Origin: Spirulinaceae cyanobacterium SM2_1_0
GTDB taxonomy: Bacteria; Cyanobacteriota; Cyanobacteriia; Cyanobacteriales; Spirulinaceae
Reading direction: 5' to 3'
NCBI GenBank assembly: GCA_012031265.1
Contig: JAAUTY010000026.1
Coordinates: 1 to 57,093 of the forward strand
Length of the DNA: 57,093 nt
Below the pieces are notes generated by a model. It ran no database searches. It worked only from the letters and a program-made list of their open reading frames with translations, and was not told the DNA's origin. Position numbers and translations under genes: made by a program. Shown piece after piece: positions 9,778 to 16,400 of this stretch. Positions within the stretch are counted from its first letter, which is position 1, and each line of letters begins with the position of its first letter.

Positions 9778-10104
9778 GGAGCTAATGCAAAAGTGCAGTG
9801 CCAAAGCTGATCGCTCAGGCAAAACAGGTGAAAAGTTGGCAAATTGCCCCTACTCTAGCGGCTCAATTGACCCGAGGCAAATCCCGCGTCTGAGCCTGGG
9901 TTAGATAGATTCAATAACCAAGTGCCTCCAATGTAGCTAATTCTGACGGCAATTTGCTCCGGCAGGAAATTTGTAACATCGGGGTCAGTCCGCCAGCGAG
10001 AACGCGCCCGGCCGAACCACGCTAACATCGTTGCAACTGTGAGCCACGGCCCCGTGACGGGCAAGCTGAGGCGATCGCCACTGCATCCCCCTTCAGAAAT
10101 CTTT
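9778..10104. other. Intergenic region between divergent genes
   Basis: The spacer separates the DUF6930-like gene (leftward) and the PfpI-like gene (rightward). A minus-strand frame at 9855-10139 is open but has no recognisable character. No repeat, RNA or promoter stands out. Confidence 0.4.
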
Positions 10105-10728
10105 ATGATTGCAACCCAACGCCAGGTTGGCATTCTCATCTTTCCAGATGTTGAAGTACTGGACTTCGCCGGCCCCTACGAGGTATTTTCCCGCACCCGC
10201 CTCGTTCCTGGCATCGAGTCGCGCCGCAACGATGACAGCGCCCCATTTCGCGTCTTCACGATCGCGAAAACAGCAGCGACGGTCACCGCTATTGGCGGGC
10301 TGCGTGTCCTGCCGGACTACGACTTTGGCAATGCGCCGCCGCTCGATTTGTTGATCGTGCCCGGTGGTTTTGGGACGCGATCGCTGCTAGCTGATGCCGA
10401 CAGCCTCGCCTGGATTCAGCAGGTCAGCCAGCAAGCAGCGCAGGTCGCCTCCGTCTGTACCGGCGCGCTGGTGCTCGCCAAGCTGGGGCTACTGGCGAAC
10501 CAGCGCGCGACGACCCACTGGGGGGCGCTGGACTCACTGGCTAGTCTCGATGCCAGCATCACCGTCGAGCGCGATCGCCGCGTAGTGGTCGATCGCATCA
10601 TCACCTCAGCCGGAGTCGCGGCGGGCATCGATATGTCCCTGGCGGTGGTGGAATCCTACTGTGGCAAAGCCGTGGCGGATGAAACCGCTCACTACATCGA
10701 GTTTCCCCGCCCAGCGGTGCCGGTTTAG
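10105..10728 (+). CDS. DJ-1/PfpI family protein, isonitrile-hydratase-like
   Basis: A 207-residue cytosolic protein. The ATG at 10105 gives MIATQRQVGILIFPDVEVLDFAGPYEVFS, the usual start for the InhA-like branch; the frame is open upstream to 10039 without family character. The nucleophile-elbow cysteine lies in ASVCTGALVLAKLGLL, and the early Asp (VLDFAGP) corresponds to the residue used in isonitrile hydratase. HWGALDSLASL and IITSAGVAAGIDMSL also match. Family members range from hydratases to DNA-binding regulators with an added AraC domain, which is absent here. The true substrate is unknown. Confidence 0.88.
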   Translation: MIATQRQVGILIFPDVEVLDFAGPYEVFSRTRLVPGIESRRNDDSAPFRVFTIAKTAATVTAIGGLRVLPDYDFGNAPPLDLLIVPGGFGTRSLLADADSLAWIQQVSQQAAQVASVCTGALVLAKLGLLANQRATTHWGALDSLASLDASITVERDRRVVVDRIITSAGVAAGIDMSLAVVESYCGKAVADETAHYIEFPRPAVPV

Positions 10729-10734
10729 AGGAGT

Positions 10735-10865
10735 CCCCCTTAGCAAGAGGGGGGATGGATAGAGTGGACAGCTTCCCCCTTAGCAAGGGGGACTGAGAGG
10801 GATCGGGCAATGGATAGAGTGGATAGCTTCCCCCTTAGCAAGGGGGACTGAGGGGGATCGGGCAG
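10735..10865. repeat. 55-bp tandem repeat with C-run/G-run palindrome
   Basis: Two 55-bp copies start at 10756 and 10811 (TGGATAGAGTGGA[CT]AGCTT..., each containing CCCCCTTAGCAAGGGGG), preceded by a partial copy of the palindrome at about 10735-10755. The core could form a hairpin in RNA. A related CCCCCCCTTATCAAGGGGGG core lies within the MITE-like element at 12421-12552. A separate 7-bp hairpin (TACGCTT/AAGCGTA, 10872-10889) follows and may help end transcription between two convergent genes. Confidence 0.8.
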
Positions 10866-10922
10866 CCGCTATACGCTTTTTCAAGCGTAGGGAGGATTTA
10901 AGTCTTGGAGCACTCTTAGGCG

Positions 10923-12242
10923 TCAAGTCGCGCCATTGGCATAGTAGTCGCGCGTGCCTTTGGCATCCAGCGCCTCGCCCAGGCGGTTGAGCGCGTGGAT
11001 GTAGGCGGCTGTCCGCAGCGAAACCTGCCGTTGACTGGCGATCGCCCAGGTCTGCTCAGCTTCAGCGATGAGGCGCTGTTGTAGTCGCTCATTGACCTCC
11101 GCCAGTGTCCAGTAGAGACCGCTGCGATTTTGCACCCACTCAAAATAGCTGACCGTCACCCCACCGGCATTGACGAGAATGTCGGGGAAGACGAGCTTGC
11201 CGCGCTCTTCCAAAATCCGATCCGCCGCCGAGGTCACCGGCCCATTCGCCACCTCGAAAATGAGAGCTGCTTGCACATCGGCGGCATTGGCAGCCGTGAT
11301 CTGATTTTCCAGCGCCGCCGGGATCAGGATATCGACCTCCAGTGCCAAGAGTTCGGCATTGGTGATCGTCTCGTGTTCACCGAGGTTGCAGACCGTATCC
11401 GTGCAATAACCGGCCTTCAGCGTTTGGCGTGCCGCTCGGTGGCGGCGGATCTGACCAATATCGAGACCCTGCTCAGCGTAGATCCCGCCCTGAGAGTCAC
11501 TCACGGCGACGACTCGATAACCCTGCTGGGCGAGCCGCTCTGCGAGGGCCGCCCCGACGTTGCCGAAGCCCTGGATCGCAACCGTCGTCTGCTCCGGCTG
11601 GCGGCCCAGCTTTGGCAGTAGCGCATCGATGACATAGAAGGCTCCCGTGGCGGTTGCGGTGTCGCGGCCCTGGCTGCCGCCGAGCATCAGCGGTTTGCCA
11701 GTGACGACGGCGGGGCTGGCTTGGCGCTTGATGATCGTGTATTGATCCATCATCCAGCCCATGATCGTGGCGTTGGTGTAGACATCGGGGGCGAGGATAT
11801 CGACATCGGGGCCGATGAAGTCGGCGATCGCATCGATATACCCACGACTGAGGCGCTCCAGCTCCTGTCGCGAGAGCTGCTTGGGATTGAGGGCGATGCC
11901 GCCCTTCGCCCCACCAAAAGGCAGGTTGAGCAGCGCACATTTAAACGTCATCCAAAACGCAAGCGACTGCACCTCATCCATCGTGACGCTGGGGTGGAAG
12001 CGGACACCGCCCTTGCCGGGGCCGCGCGTGTCGTCGTAGCGGACGCGATAGCCCTGAAACACGGCGAGCGAGCCATTATCCAAGCGGACAGGGATCGAGA
12101 CGCTGAGGCTGGCTTTGGGGTATTTGAGCCGCCGCAGCGCGTCTTCAGAAATATCGACGTATTGCAGGGCGTCGTCGAGGCGGGTGCTGGCGTCGGCGAG
12201 CAGTGAGGGCGGGCGTTTGGGGAGGGGGGCAACAGCAGTCAT
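10923..12242 (-). CDS. gdhA: Glu/Leu/Phe/Val dehydrogenase (glutamate dehydrogenase type)
   Basis: Reversible oxidative deamination of glutamate to 2-oxoglutarate and ammonium, using NAD(P); cytosolic. At 439 residues it has the normal hexameric GDH length. The N-terminal domain carries the catalytic-site region GKGGVRFHPSVTMDEVQSLAFWMTFKCALLNLPFGGAKGGI with its reactive lysines. The Rossmann motif is VAIQGFGNVGAALAERL, followed by VAVSDSQGGIY and ANGPVTSAADRILEERG. A perfect 14-bp palindrome lies about 64-94 bases upstream of the start. Coenzyme preference cannot be told by eye. Leucine dehydrogenases share the fold but are shorter. Confidence 0.93.
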   Translation of the reverse strand: MTAVAPLPKRPPSLLADASTRLDDALQYVDISEDALRRLKYPKASLSVSIPVRLDNGSLAVFQGYRVRYDDTRGPGKGGVRFHPSVTMDEVQSLAFWMTFKCALLNLPFGGAKGGIALNPKQLSRQELERLSRGYIDAIADFIGPDVDILAPDVYTNATIMGWMMDQYTIIKRQASPAVVTGKPLMLGGSQGRDTATATGAFYVIDALLPKLGRQPEQTTVAIQGFGNVGAALAERLAQQGYRVVAVSDSQGGIYAEQGLDIGQIRRHRAARQTLKAGYCTDTVCNLGEHETITNAELLALEVDILIPAALENQITAANAADVQAALIFEVANGPVTSAADRILEERGKLVFPDILVNAGGVTVSYFEWVQNRSGLYWTLAEVNERLQQRLIAEAEQTWAIASQRQVSLRTAAYIHALNRLGEALDAKGTRDYYANGAT

Positions 12243-12305
12243 GAGTCTCCGTGAGCGAGTAATTCATCCCCAATCCAAATTTTTTGCCCCAAAAATAAAA
12301 TACGC

Positions 12306-12336
12306 GGTGAGGGAGGGTTTGCAACCCTCCCTCACC
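12306..12336. repeat. Perfect 14-bp palindrome upstream of gdhA
   Basis: Left arm GGTGAGGGAGGGTT, loop TGC, right arm AACCCTCCCTCACC. The design (G-rich arm, TT, short centre, AA, C-rich arm) is like the 34-bp palindromic units at 13.6 and 15.8 kb but the sequence differs. It could be a repetitive palindrome or an RNA hairpin in the gdhA leader. Confidence 0.75.
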
Positions 12337-12420
12337 CATATCGCGATTTTCGGGGTTCACGATCCGGATTGAGGATCAGTAACCAGGAATCGGTCAGCCG
12401 GGTGAGCGGGTTGAGGGGTC

Positions 12421-12552
12421 AGGACTTACGCAGTTCAAGATGGAAGACACTGTCGGTGGTGGCAGAATCCCCCCTCCCCCCCTTATCAAGGGGGGTGGCG
12501 AAGCCGGGGGGATCTTTCAACCCGCTGAAGTTTTATGCAGTGCGTCAGTCCT
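12421..12552. mobile_element. MITE-like element, 132 bp
   Basis: The ends are near-perfect 12-bp terminal inverted repeats: AGGACTTACGCA on the left, and TGCGTCAGTCCT on the right, whose reverse complement AGGACTGACGCA differs at one base. Ends of the GGACTTACGCA type are familiar on small non-autonomous elements in cyanobacteria. The interior has no coding capacity and includes a C-run/G-run palindrome (about 12472-12496). No clear target duplication could be fixed. Confidence 0.65.
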
Positions 12553-12683
12553 ATGGGTTCCTTAATTCCATTAGAGTCGATTTTTTTGTATAAATTGCTA
12601 CAGCTTTAAATTTCTTTAGCCTTGAGGGAGGCGATCGCCCACCCCCCGGAACTTTTCCCCGCCCCATCCCCGACAATAGAGAC

Positions 12684-12845
12684 TAGTACCGTTACGTGAA
12701 GTTTTGAGTTCTCAATTTTGAGTTCTGAGTGCCGGGAATCCTGGGGATTTTGAATGGGCATCTCATTGCCGCCGTCCTGTACTAGTGCCGCTACGCGGAA
12801 GCCAAAACTCAAAACCCAAAACCCAAAACTCAAAACCCAAACTTA
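12684..12845. repeat. Heptamer-rich dispersed element, copy A
   Basis: Runs of heptamers such as GTTTTGA/GTTTTGG and their complement (AAAACTC, AAAACCC) flank a conserved block TAGTGCCGCTACGCGG and a GGGCATCTCATTGCCGCC block. The same three parts recur at 19.8 and 24.8 kb, so this is one dispersed family of short tandemly repeated heptamers, known in cyanobacteria as STRR-type sequence. Confidence 0.75.
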
Positions 12846-13047
12846 CTATGCCACCCCTGATCGCCTCGCCTCCCATGTCCCCCGAATCAAGCCTGACTGA
12901 ACACTAGACCCCCACTGCCGCCGCTACCCGGCTCTCCGGACAGTTGTGGGCAGTAGTTGAATATGCGATTGTAAAACGATTGAATGTGAACAGCAGCAAC
13001 TCCTAAATAGCCCCAATCCGGGGTTGCGGCGCGAGTAGTTGAACGGA

Positions 13048-13632
13048 ATGGTCATGTTGGTTGCGCTTCTAGCGGTACTTTCGGCTTCGGCAGCGGCGGG
13101 GATGCGGATCGCACTCCCCCTGTTGGCGATTGGTCTATTGCAGAGCGATCGCCTCTGGAATGACATTCCCCTGCTGGCAGCGATTCCGCCGCGCGTAGTG
13201 CTCGGCGTGCTCACCAGTTGGTCGCTGTTTGAACTGTTTGGGTCGAAGCAACTACTGGGTCAACGCACCCTCCAGATTTTGCAGCTCACGCTCAGCCCGC
13301 TGGTGGGGGCACTGATGGCGATCGCCACCCTCAAGATCATCCACGTCGAGTTTGAACCCATCTGGCTAATCGCCGTGGTCGGCGGTCTCCTGGCACTCGT
13401 CCTAGCGCTGGTGCAGGTCGGCTGGTTTTTTCGGCAGCGCGGCCTGCCCCTCTGGGTCGCCCTGGGTGAAGATGTACTCTGTATCTTCCTCGTCTTCTTC
13501 GCCTTCAACGCCCCGCAACAAGGCGGCCTGATCGCCATGCTGCTGCTCTGGCTCGCCGCCCGCAGCTCCAATGCCTGGTACCGCTGGTATCGCCAGCGCG
13601 ATCAGGAGCCAACCCGCCCAATATCACGGTAG
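13048..13632 (+). CDS. DUF4126 membrane protein
   Basis: A 194-residue integral membrane protein with about six hydrophobic segments (MVMLVALLAVLSASAAAGMR, LPLLAIGLL, VVLGVLTSWSLFELF, LIAVVGGLLALVLALVQVGW, DVLCIFLVFFAF, LIAMLLLWLAA). The GxR-type loop after helix 1 and the ELFG segment fit DUF4126, whose function is unknown. The start may instead be TTG 13039 or ATG 13054. The last codons (RPISR) and the TAG stop are supplied by a 34-bp palindromic repeat, so the original C-terminus was probably different. Confidence 0.8.
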   Translation: MVMLVALLAVLSASAAAGMRIALPLLAIGLLQSDRLWNDIPLLAAIPPRVVLGVLTSWSLFELFGSKQLLGQRTLQILQLTLSPLVGALMAIATLKIIHVEFEPIWLIAVVGGLLALVLALVQVGWFFRQRGLPLWVALGEDVLCIFLVFFAFNAPQQGGLIAMLLLWLAARSSNAWYRWYRQRDQEPTRPISR

Positions 13633-13756
13633 GGGCAGGTTTGAAACCTGCCCAATATCACGGTAGGGGCGGGTTTCAAACCCGCCCAATATTTCAGATT
13701 CCCCCCCCGATTCAGCAACGCCAAAAAATTTTTTTGGCTGCCTACGGCGGCAATAG
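13615..13756. repeat. 34-bp palindromic repeat array, two units plus conserved tail
   Basis: Units CGGTAGGGGC[AG]GGTTT[GC]AAAC... start at 13627 and 13661, exactly 34 bp apart; each centre (GGGCAGGTTTGAAACCTGCCC or the CGGG version) is a near-perfect palindrome. A partial unit (CCCGCCCAATATCA) precedes them inside the DUF4126 gene. A shared tail follows: ATATTTCAGATTCC, C-run, GATTCAGCAACGCC, A/T run, GCCTACGGCGGCAA. The same array with three units lies at 15761-15923. Confidence 0.85.
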
Positions 13757-13843
13757 CGCGGATTCTCCCTGGCTCTGTTGTCGAAACACATCACGCTTCC
13801 CACGCCTCAATCCCTTATATAACAAGAGCCATAGGGATCACAA

Positions 13844-14614
13844 TCAGCCCAACAGCCACGCACGCAAGCTGTCGGGCTGCGACCAGTAGACGACCTCGGA
13901 AAATTCGGCGAGCAAACTGAGGCGATCACCCGACCAGACGTCCGCATCGTCGTCGATCACCGAGAGGAAGCTGGCGGTCTGGCTGATTTTGATGCCGCGC
14001 AAGTCATACCAGGTGGCGAAGGTGCGGTCGGTGAGGGCTTGGGCATTGGTGCGGCTGCCGGTGCTGAGGACAGCGATCAGGGAGGTACGTTGCCGCGAGC
14101 GGGCGTAAAAATCGATGCGACGGCTGCGACCGGATGCGCCGGGGAGTTTGTAATCGCGTTCGTAGGAAATGCGCCATTCACCGAGCAGTTCCTCAACTTC
14201 GTCTTTGATCGAGCTGACGCTGCTGGTGCGGAAGGTGAACCAGAGGTCAGCGACCTGCAAGGCGGCTTGGGCGAGGCGCATCAGGTTGCTGGCAAGCGAC
14301 TCGTTGGCTTGCAGGCGCGCGAGCAGCATACCGCGATAAAACTCAACCCGATGGGTAAGGCAGATGTCCTGAATCAGGCGGTCTTGTTTCCGGGAGCGGA
14401 ATTTGGCGGCGGTCTGCATATTCAGCCAGCGATTGGTTTCGCCGAGGTCGCTGAGGGTCGTGGTGTCGCCATCGGTTCGCAGGAAGAGATCAAGGATGTC
14501 ACCGTCAGGGTAGATATATGAGGTTCTAATCCGCGTGTAATCACCCACCTGGGAACAGGTGAACATCTCGCCAAGTCCGTTGGCTAGGAGGTCGCAAGGG
14601 GAGGGGGCGGTCAT
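13844..14614 (-). CDS. DUF1828/DUF1829 protein
   Basis: A 256-residue cytosolic protein. The N-terminal half shows the DUF1828 pattern (YPDGDILDLFLRTDGDTTTL then SDLGETNRWL, about 35-62). The C-terminal half has KLPGASGRSRRIDFYARSR and later strands, as in DUF1829 proteins. The alternating strand-helix pattern with conserved D and the RIDFYARS segment is reminiscent of PD-(D/E)XK-like folds, but I cannot show a full active site. The gene directly follows a small gene broken by an in-frame stop, which looks like its operon partner. Such pairs suggest a toxin-antitoxin or defence role; this is inference only. Confidence 0.75.
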   Translation of the reverse strand: MTAPSPCDLLANGLGEMFTCSQVGDYTRIRTSYIYPDGDILDLFLRTDGDTTTLSDLGETNRWLNMQTAAKFRSRKQDRLIQDICLTHRVEFYRGMLLARLQANESLASNLMRLAQAALQVADLWFTFRTSSVSSIKDEVEELLGEWRISYERDYKLPGASGRSRRIDFYARSRQRTSLIAVLSTGSRTNAQALTDRTFATWYDLRGIKISQTASFLSVIDDDADVWSGDRLSLLAEFSEVVYWSQPDSLRAWLLG

Positions 14615-14617
14615 AGC

Positions 14618-14863
14618 TTAGAAGAGTTCTAGCTGCTGGGGCGGTGGCTCGTACATGATACCGTTGTGGGCAATGCGGGCTTCTTGGCAAAACTGTTGCC
14701 AGACGCCGACAGGATTAGTCGCGGGTTCGGTGATGTCAGGAGGGCAATAGGCTTGTTTGTCGCGCAGGGCTTCGTCCCAGCGATGTTTGTGAGTTTCGCC
14801 CACCGTTTGCCCGTTGGGATTGCGATGGTCTTTGCCAAGGTCTAAGCCATAGATCCGGCCGCA
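14618..14863 (-). pseudogene. C-terminal part of a DUF6978-like gene, after an in-frame stop
   Basis: After the TAA at 14864-14866 the same frame stays open to 14618 and reads CGRIYGLDLGKDHRNPNGQT, then VGETHKHRWDEALRDKQAY, and ends in ARIAHNGIMYEPPPQQLELF. From memory, homologues carry this segment joined to the preceding 67 residues in one protein of about 150 residues, with ...LIHRxxGRIYGLDLGKDHxNP across the junction. A GTG at 14801-14803 could restart translation but would lose the conserved GLDLGKDH part. The piece ends only 3 bp before the DUF1828 gene start. The DUF name is from memory and tentative. Confidence 0.6.
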
Positions 14864-15067
14864 TTAGCGATGAATAAGGACGTAGGTTAAGGTCTGGATC
14901 AGTTTGTTGTAGGAACCCTTGACAAAAATAGGGTAGCCCTCATCTGACTCGACGCTAACACGAAATTCAACAGTGGGAGCATGAGCAGGGTTTTCTACCC
15001 ATGAAATGGGTTCATTGATTTGCTTGCTGGTATCGTGAAGTAGCGCCTCAAACTCGTCCTGGGTCAT
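14864..15067 (-). CDS. N-terminal part of the same DUF6978-like gene
   Basis: 67 residues from ATG 15067 (MTQDEFEALLHDTSKQINEP, then ...VEFRVSVESDEGYPIFVKGS and LIQTLTYVLIHR), ended by TAA. The longer frame to 15130 adds residues without family look. The downstream piece is in the same reading frame and completes the protein, so this is best read as the 5' half of one gene with a nonsense codon at position 68. The function of the family is unknown. Its partner DUF1828 gene lies immediately downstream. Confidence 0.55.
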   Translation of the reverse strand: MTQDEFEALLHDTSKQINEPISWVENPAHAPTVEFRVSVESDEGYPIFVKGSYNKLIQTLTYVLIHR

Positions 15068-15167
15068 GCGGATCGAGGTGGAGAAGTCAAGCAACTTTAT
15101 GATCGTCGCACGAACTTTTGAGCATGACAATCGCTTTATTTAGCGCCTATGAGCGCGGCTTGGCACT

Positions 15168-15220
15168 AGAGCGCCGGTACAGACCCCCAGTTTCTGCGCT
15201 GGGAAGCACGCAATCTCGTT
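15168..15220. repeat. Dispersed repeat, copy 1 (partner at 52561)
   Basis: AGAGCGCCGGTACAGA, then a divergent middle, then TGGGAAGCACGCAATCTCGTT. It matches 52561-52614 (AGAGCGCTGGTACAGA ... TGGAAAGCAGGCAATCTCGTT) over about 50 bp. AACCGGGTTTCT follows at about 15238. It lies in non-coding sequence here. Confidence 0.65.
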
Positions 15221-15405
15221 CGCCAGCCCACTCAGCAACCGGGTTTCTCAGACTACTGAACCGATGCTCTCGGAGAGGCCGCAACCAGGGTTGTATACTC
15301 GGAGCTTTGCGCCCCTCACCTTCAGATAGGCGACGTGTTTTTGACAGACATCCCTAGCAGAAATTACCTCTACATTTTATCCCCTTGAACCCAACGAGAC
15401 TGCCG

Positions 15406-15699
15406 ATGCGTGCGACCCGCCAAGCTGACATCATCGCCATTCACCAGGACGATCTGCCCCAGTACAAGAAATCGGGCTCGGTCGTCCGCAATAGCTACTT
15501 TTGGGCGCTCAAGTCGATTAGCTGCTTTGCAGGCTATGAGCGTGATTGGGAGTTTGATGCCGAGGTTTGGTTGGCATTGAAACGGATGCTCTTGGCCTTT
15601 GCGGCGTCGGGCTATCTGGGTACCTCAGAGACCCAGCTCGAGTTCCCACCCGATACACCGATCCCGGATGAGTTGCGGGCGGTGGCCACCTGGGAGTGA
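15406..15699 (+). CDS. Hypothetical protein
   Basis: A 97-residue frame from ATG 15406 (MRATRQADIIAIHQDDLPQY); TTG 15385 would add seven residues. The body is mixed alpha/beta with SYFWALKSISCFAGYERDWE followed by FDAEVWLALKRMLLAFAASG. No signal peptide or membrane span. I recognise no family. Composition and codon use look coding, but the gene stands alone between decayed sequence and a palindromic repeat array, so it may be a remnant. Confidence 0.45.
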   Translation: MRATRQADIIAIHQDDLPQYKKSGSVVRNSYFWALKSISCFAGYERDWEFDAEVWLALKRMLLAFAASGYLGTSETQLEFPPDTPIPDELRAVATWE

Positions 15700-15760
15700 G
15701 ACCAAATCCTGTTCTGAGGCGATCTCTGCCAAAGACCTTACCAAGCCAGCCAGACCCAGT

Positions 15761-15923
15761 CGGTAGGGGCAGGTTTAAAACCCGCCCAATATCACGGTAG
15801 GGGCGGGTTTGAAACCTGCCCAATATCACGGTAGGGGCGGGTTTCAAACCCGCCCAATATTTCAGATTCCCCCCCCGATTCAGCAACGCCAAAAAAAATT
15901 TTTGGCGCCTACGGCGGCAACAG
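15761..15923. repeat. 34-bp palindromic repeat array, three units plus conserved tail
   Basis: Units start at 15761, 15795 and 15829, exactly 34 bp apart, each with a GGGC[AG]GGTTT..AAAC[CT][TC]GCCC palindrome. The tail (ATATTTCAGATTCC, C-run, GATTCAGCAACGCC, A/T run, GCCTACGGCGGCAA) is the same as at 13.7 kb. The two loci differ in unit number (three against two), which points to expansion within the array. Confidence 0.88.
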
Positions 15924-15950
15924 AAGGCAAAAAGGCAAGAGTGCAGAGGG

Positions 15951-16400
15951 CTAGAGAGTTCTGGGGCGCTCACACAAAACCCGAAAACCGACGATGCTGC
16001 TGCGGTCGCCGGGGTTGACGTAGTCGCGAATCGCCGCGCGACAGTACCACGGAACGTAGTCCCAGGAGCCGCCGCGAATTACCCTATTCTGCTCGCTGCT
16101 GAGCAACGATCGAAGGCTGTCCAAGTCGTTTTGATAATAATTCTCATTCTCTTCATCCCAGACCGCGCCATCGGCGTGCGGACGCTCGGTGTAGCTCTCA
16201 TGCCAGGGATCGAGGCACCATTCCCAGACATTGCCGTGCAGATCGTGCAGCCCGAAGGCATTCGGAGCCTTGAAATAACCCACTGGGGTCGTCTGCTCAC
16301 AACATTCTCCTTTCGGACCGTCATTGTCGGTAGAGCCAGCCCGATAGTTGGCTATTTCACTCGTCGCGGCAGGCCCAAAGTAGAAAGAATTGTTTCCACC
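15951..16400 (-). pseudogene. 5'-truncated formylglycine-generating-enzyme (SUMF1/FGE-sulfatase) domain
   Basis: In one frame the minus strand reads NNSFYFGPAATSEIANYRAG, then CCEQTTPVGYFKAPNAFGL, HDLHGNVWEWCLDPWHESY, NRVIRGGSWDYVPWYCRAAI and IVGFRVLCERPRTL. These are the classic C-terminal blocks of FGE-like proteins (NAFGLxDxHGNVWEWC, RVxRGGSW, GFRV). The N-terminal half is missing. The homology fades near 16400, inside the 3' end of the hydrolase gene read in another frame. In some family members the protein is a cysteine-oxidising sulfatase activator; in many bacteria it is fused to kinases or unrelated effectors. No start codon serves the conserved part fully (first GTG at 16283). Confidence 0.7.

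Larger units (their letters stand above)
12243..13047. other. 800-bp repeat-rich spacer
   Basis: No gene seen. The spacer carries a palindrome (12306-12336), a MITE-like element (12421-12552) and heptamer-rich sequence (about 12684-12845), which are listed separately. The last 190 bp before the DUF4126 gene look like ordinary spacer. No stable RNA gene was recognised. Confidence 0.6.

Noticed and set aside
13641-13889. Similar short proteins MKPAQYHGRGGFQTRPIFQI encoded at 13641 and 15809
   Set aside because: The likeness comes only from the shared palindromic repeat arrays; there is no coding signal and no reasonable start.
13627-15862. 34-bp regularly spaced units as a possible CRISPR array
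   Set aside because: The units are directly adjacent without unique spacers, and no cas genes are present.
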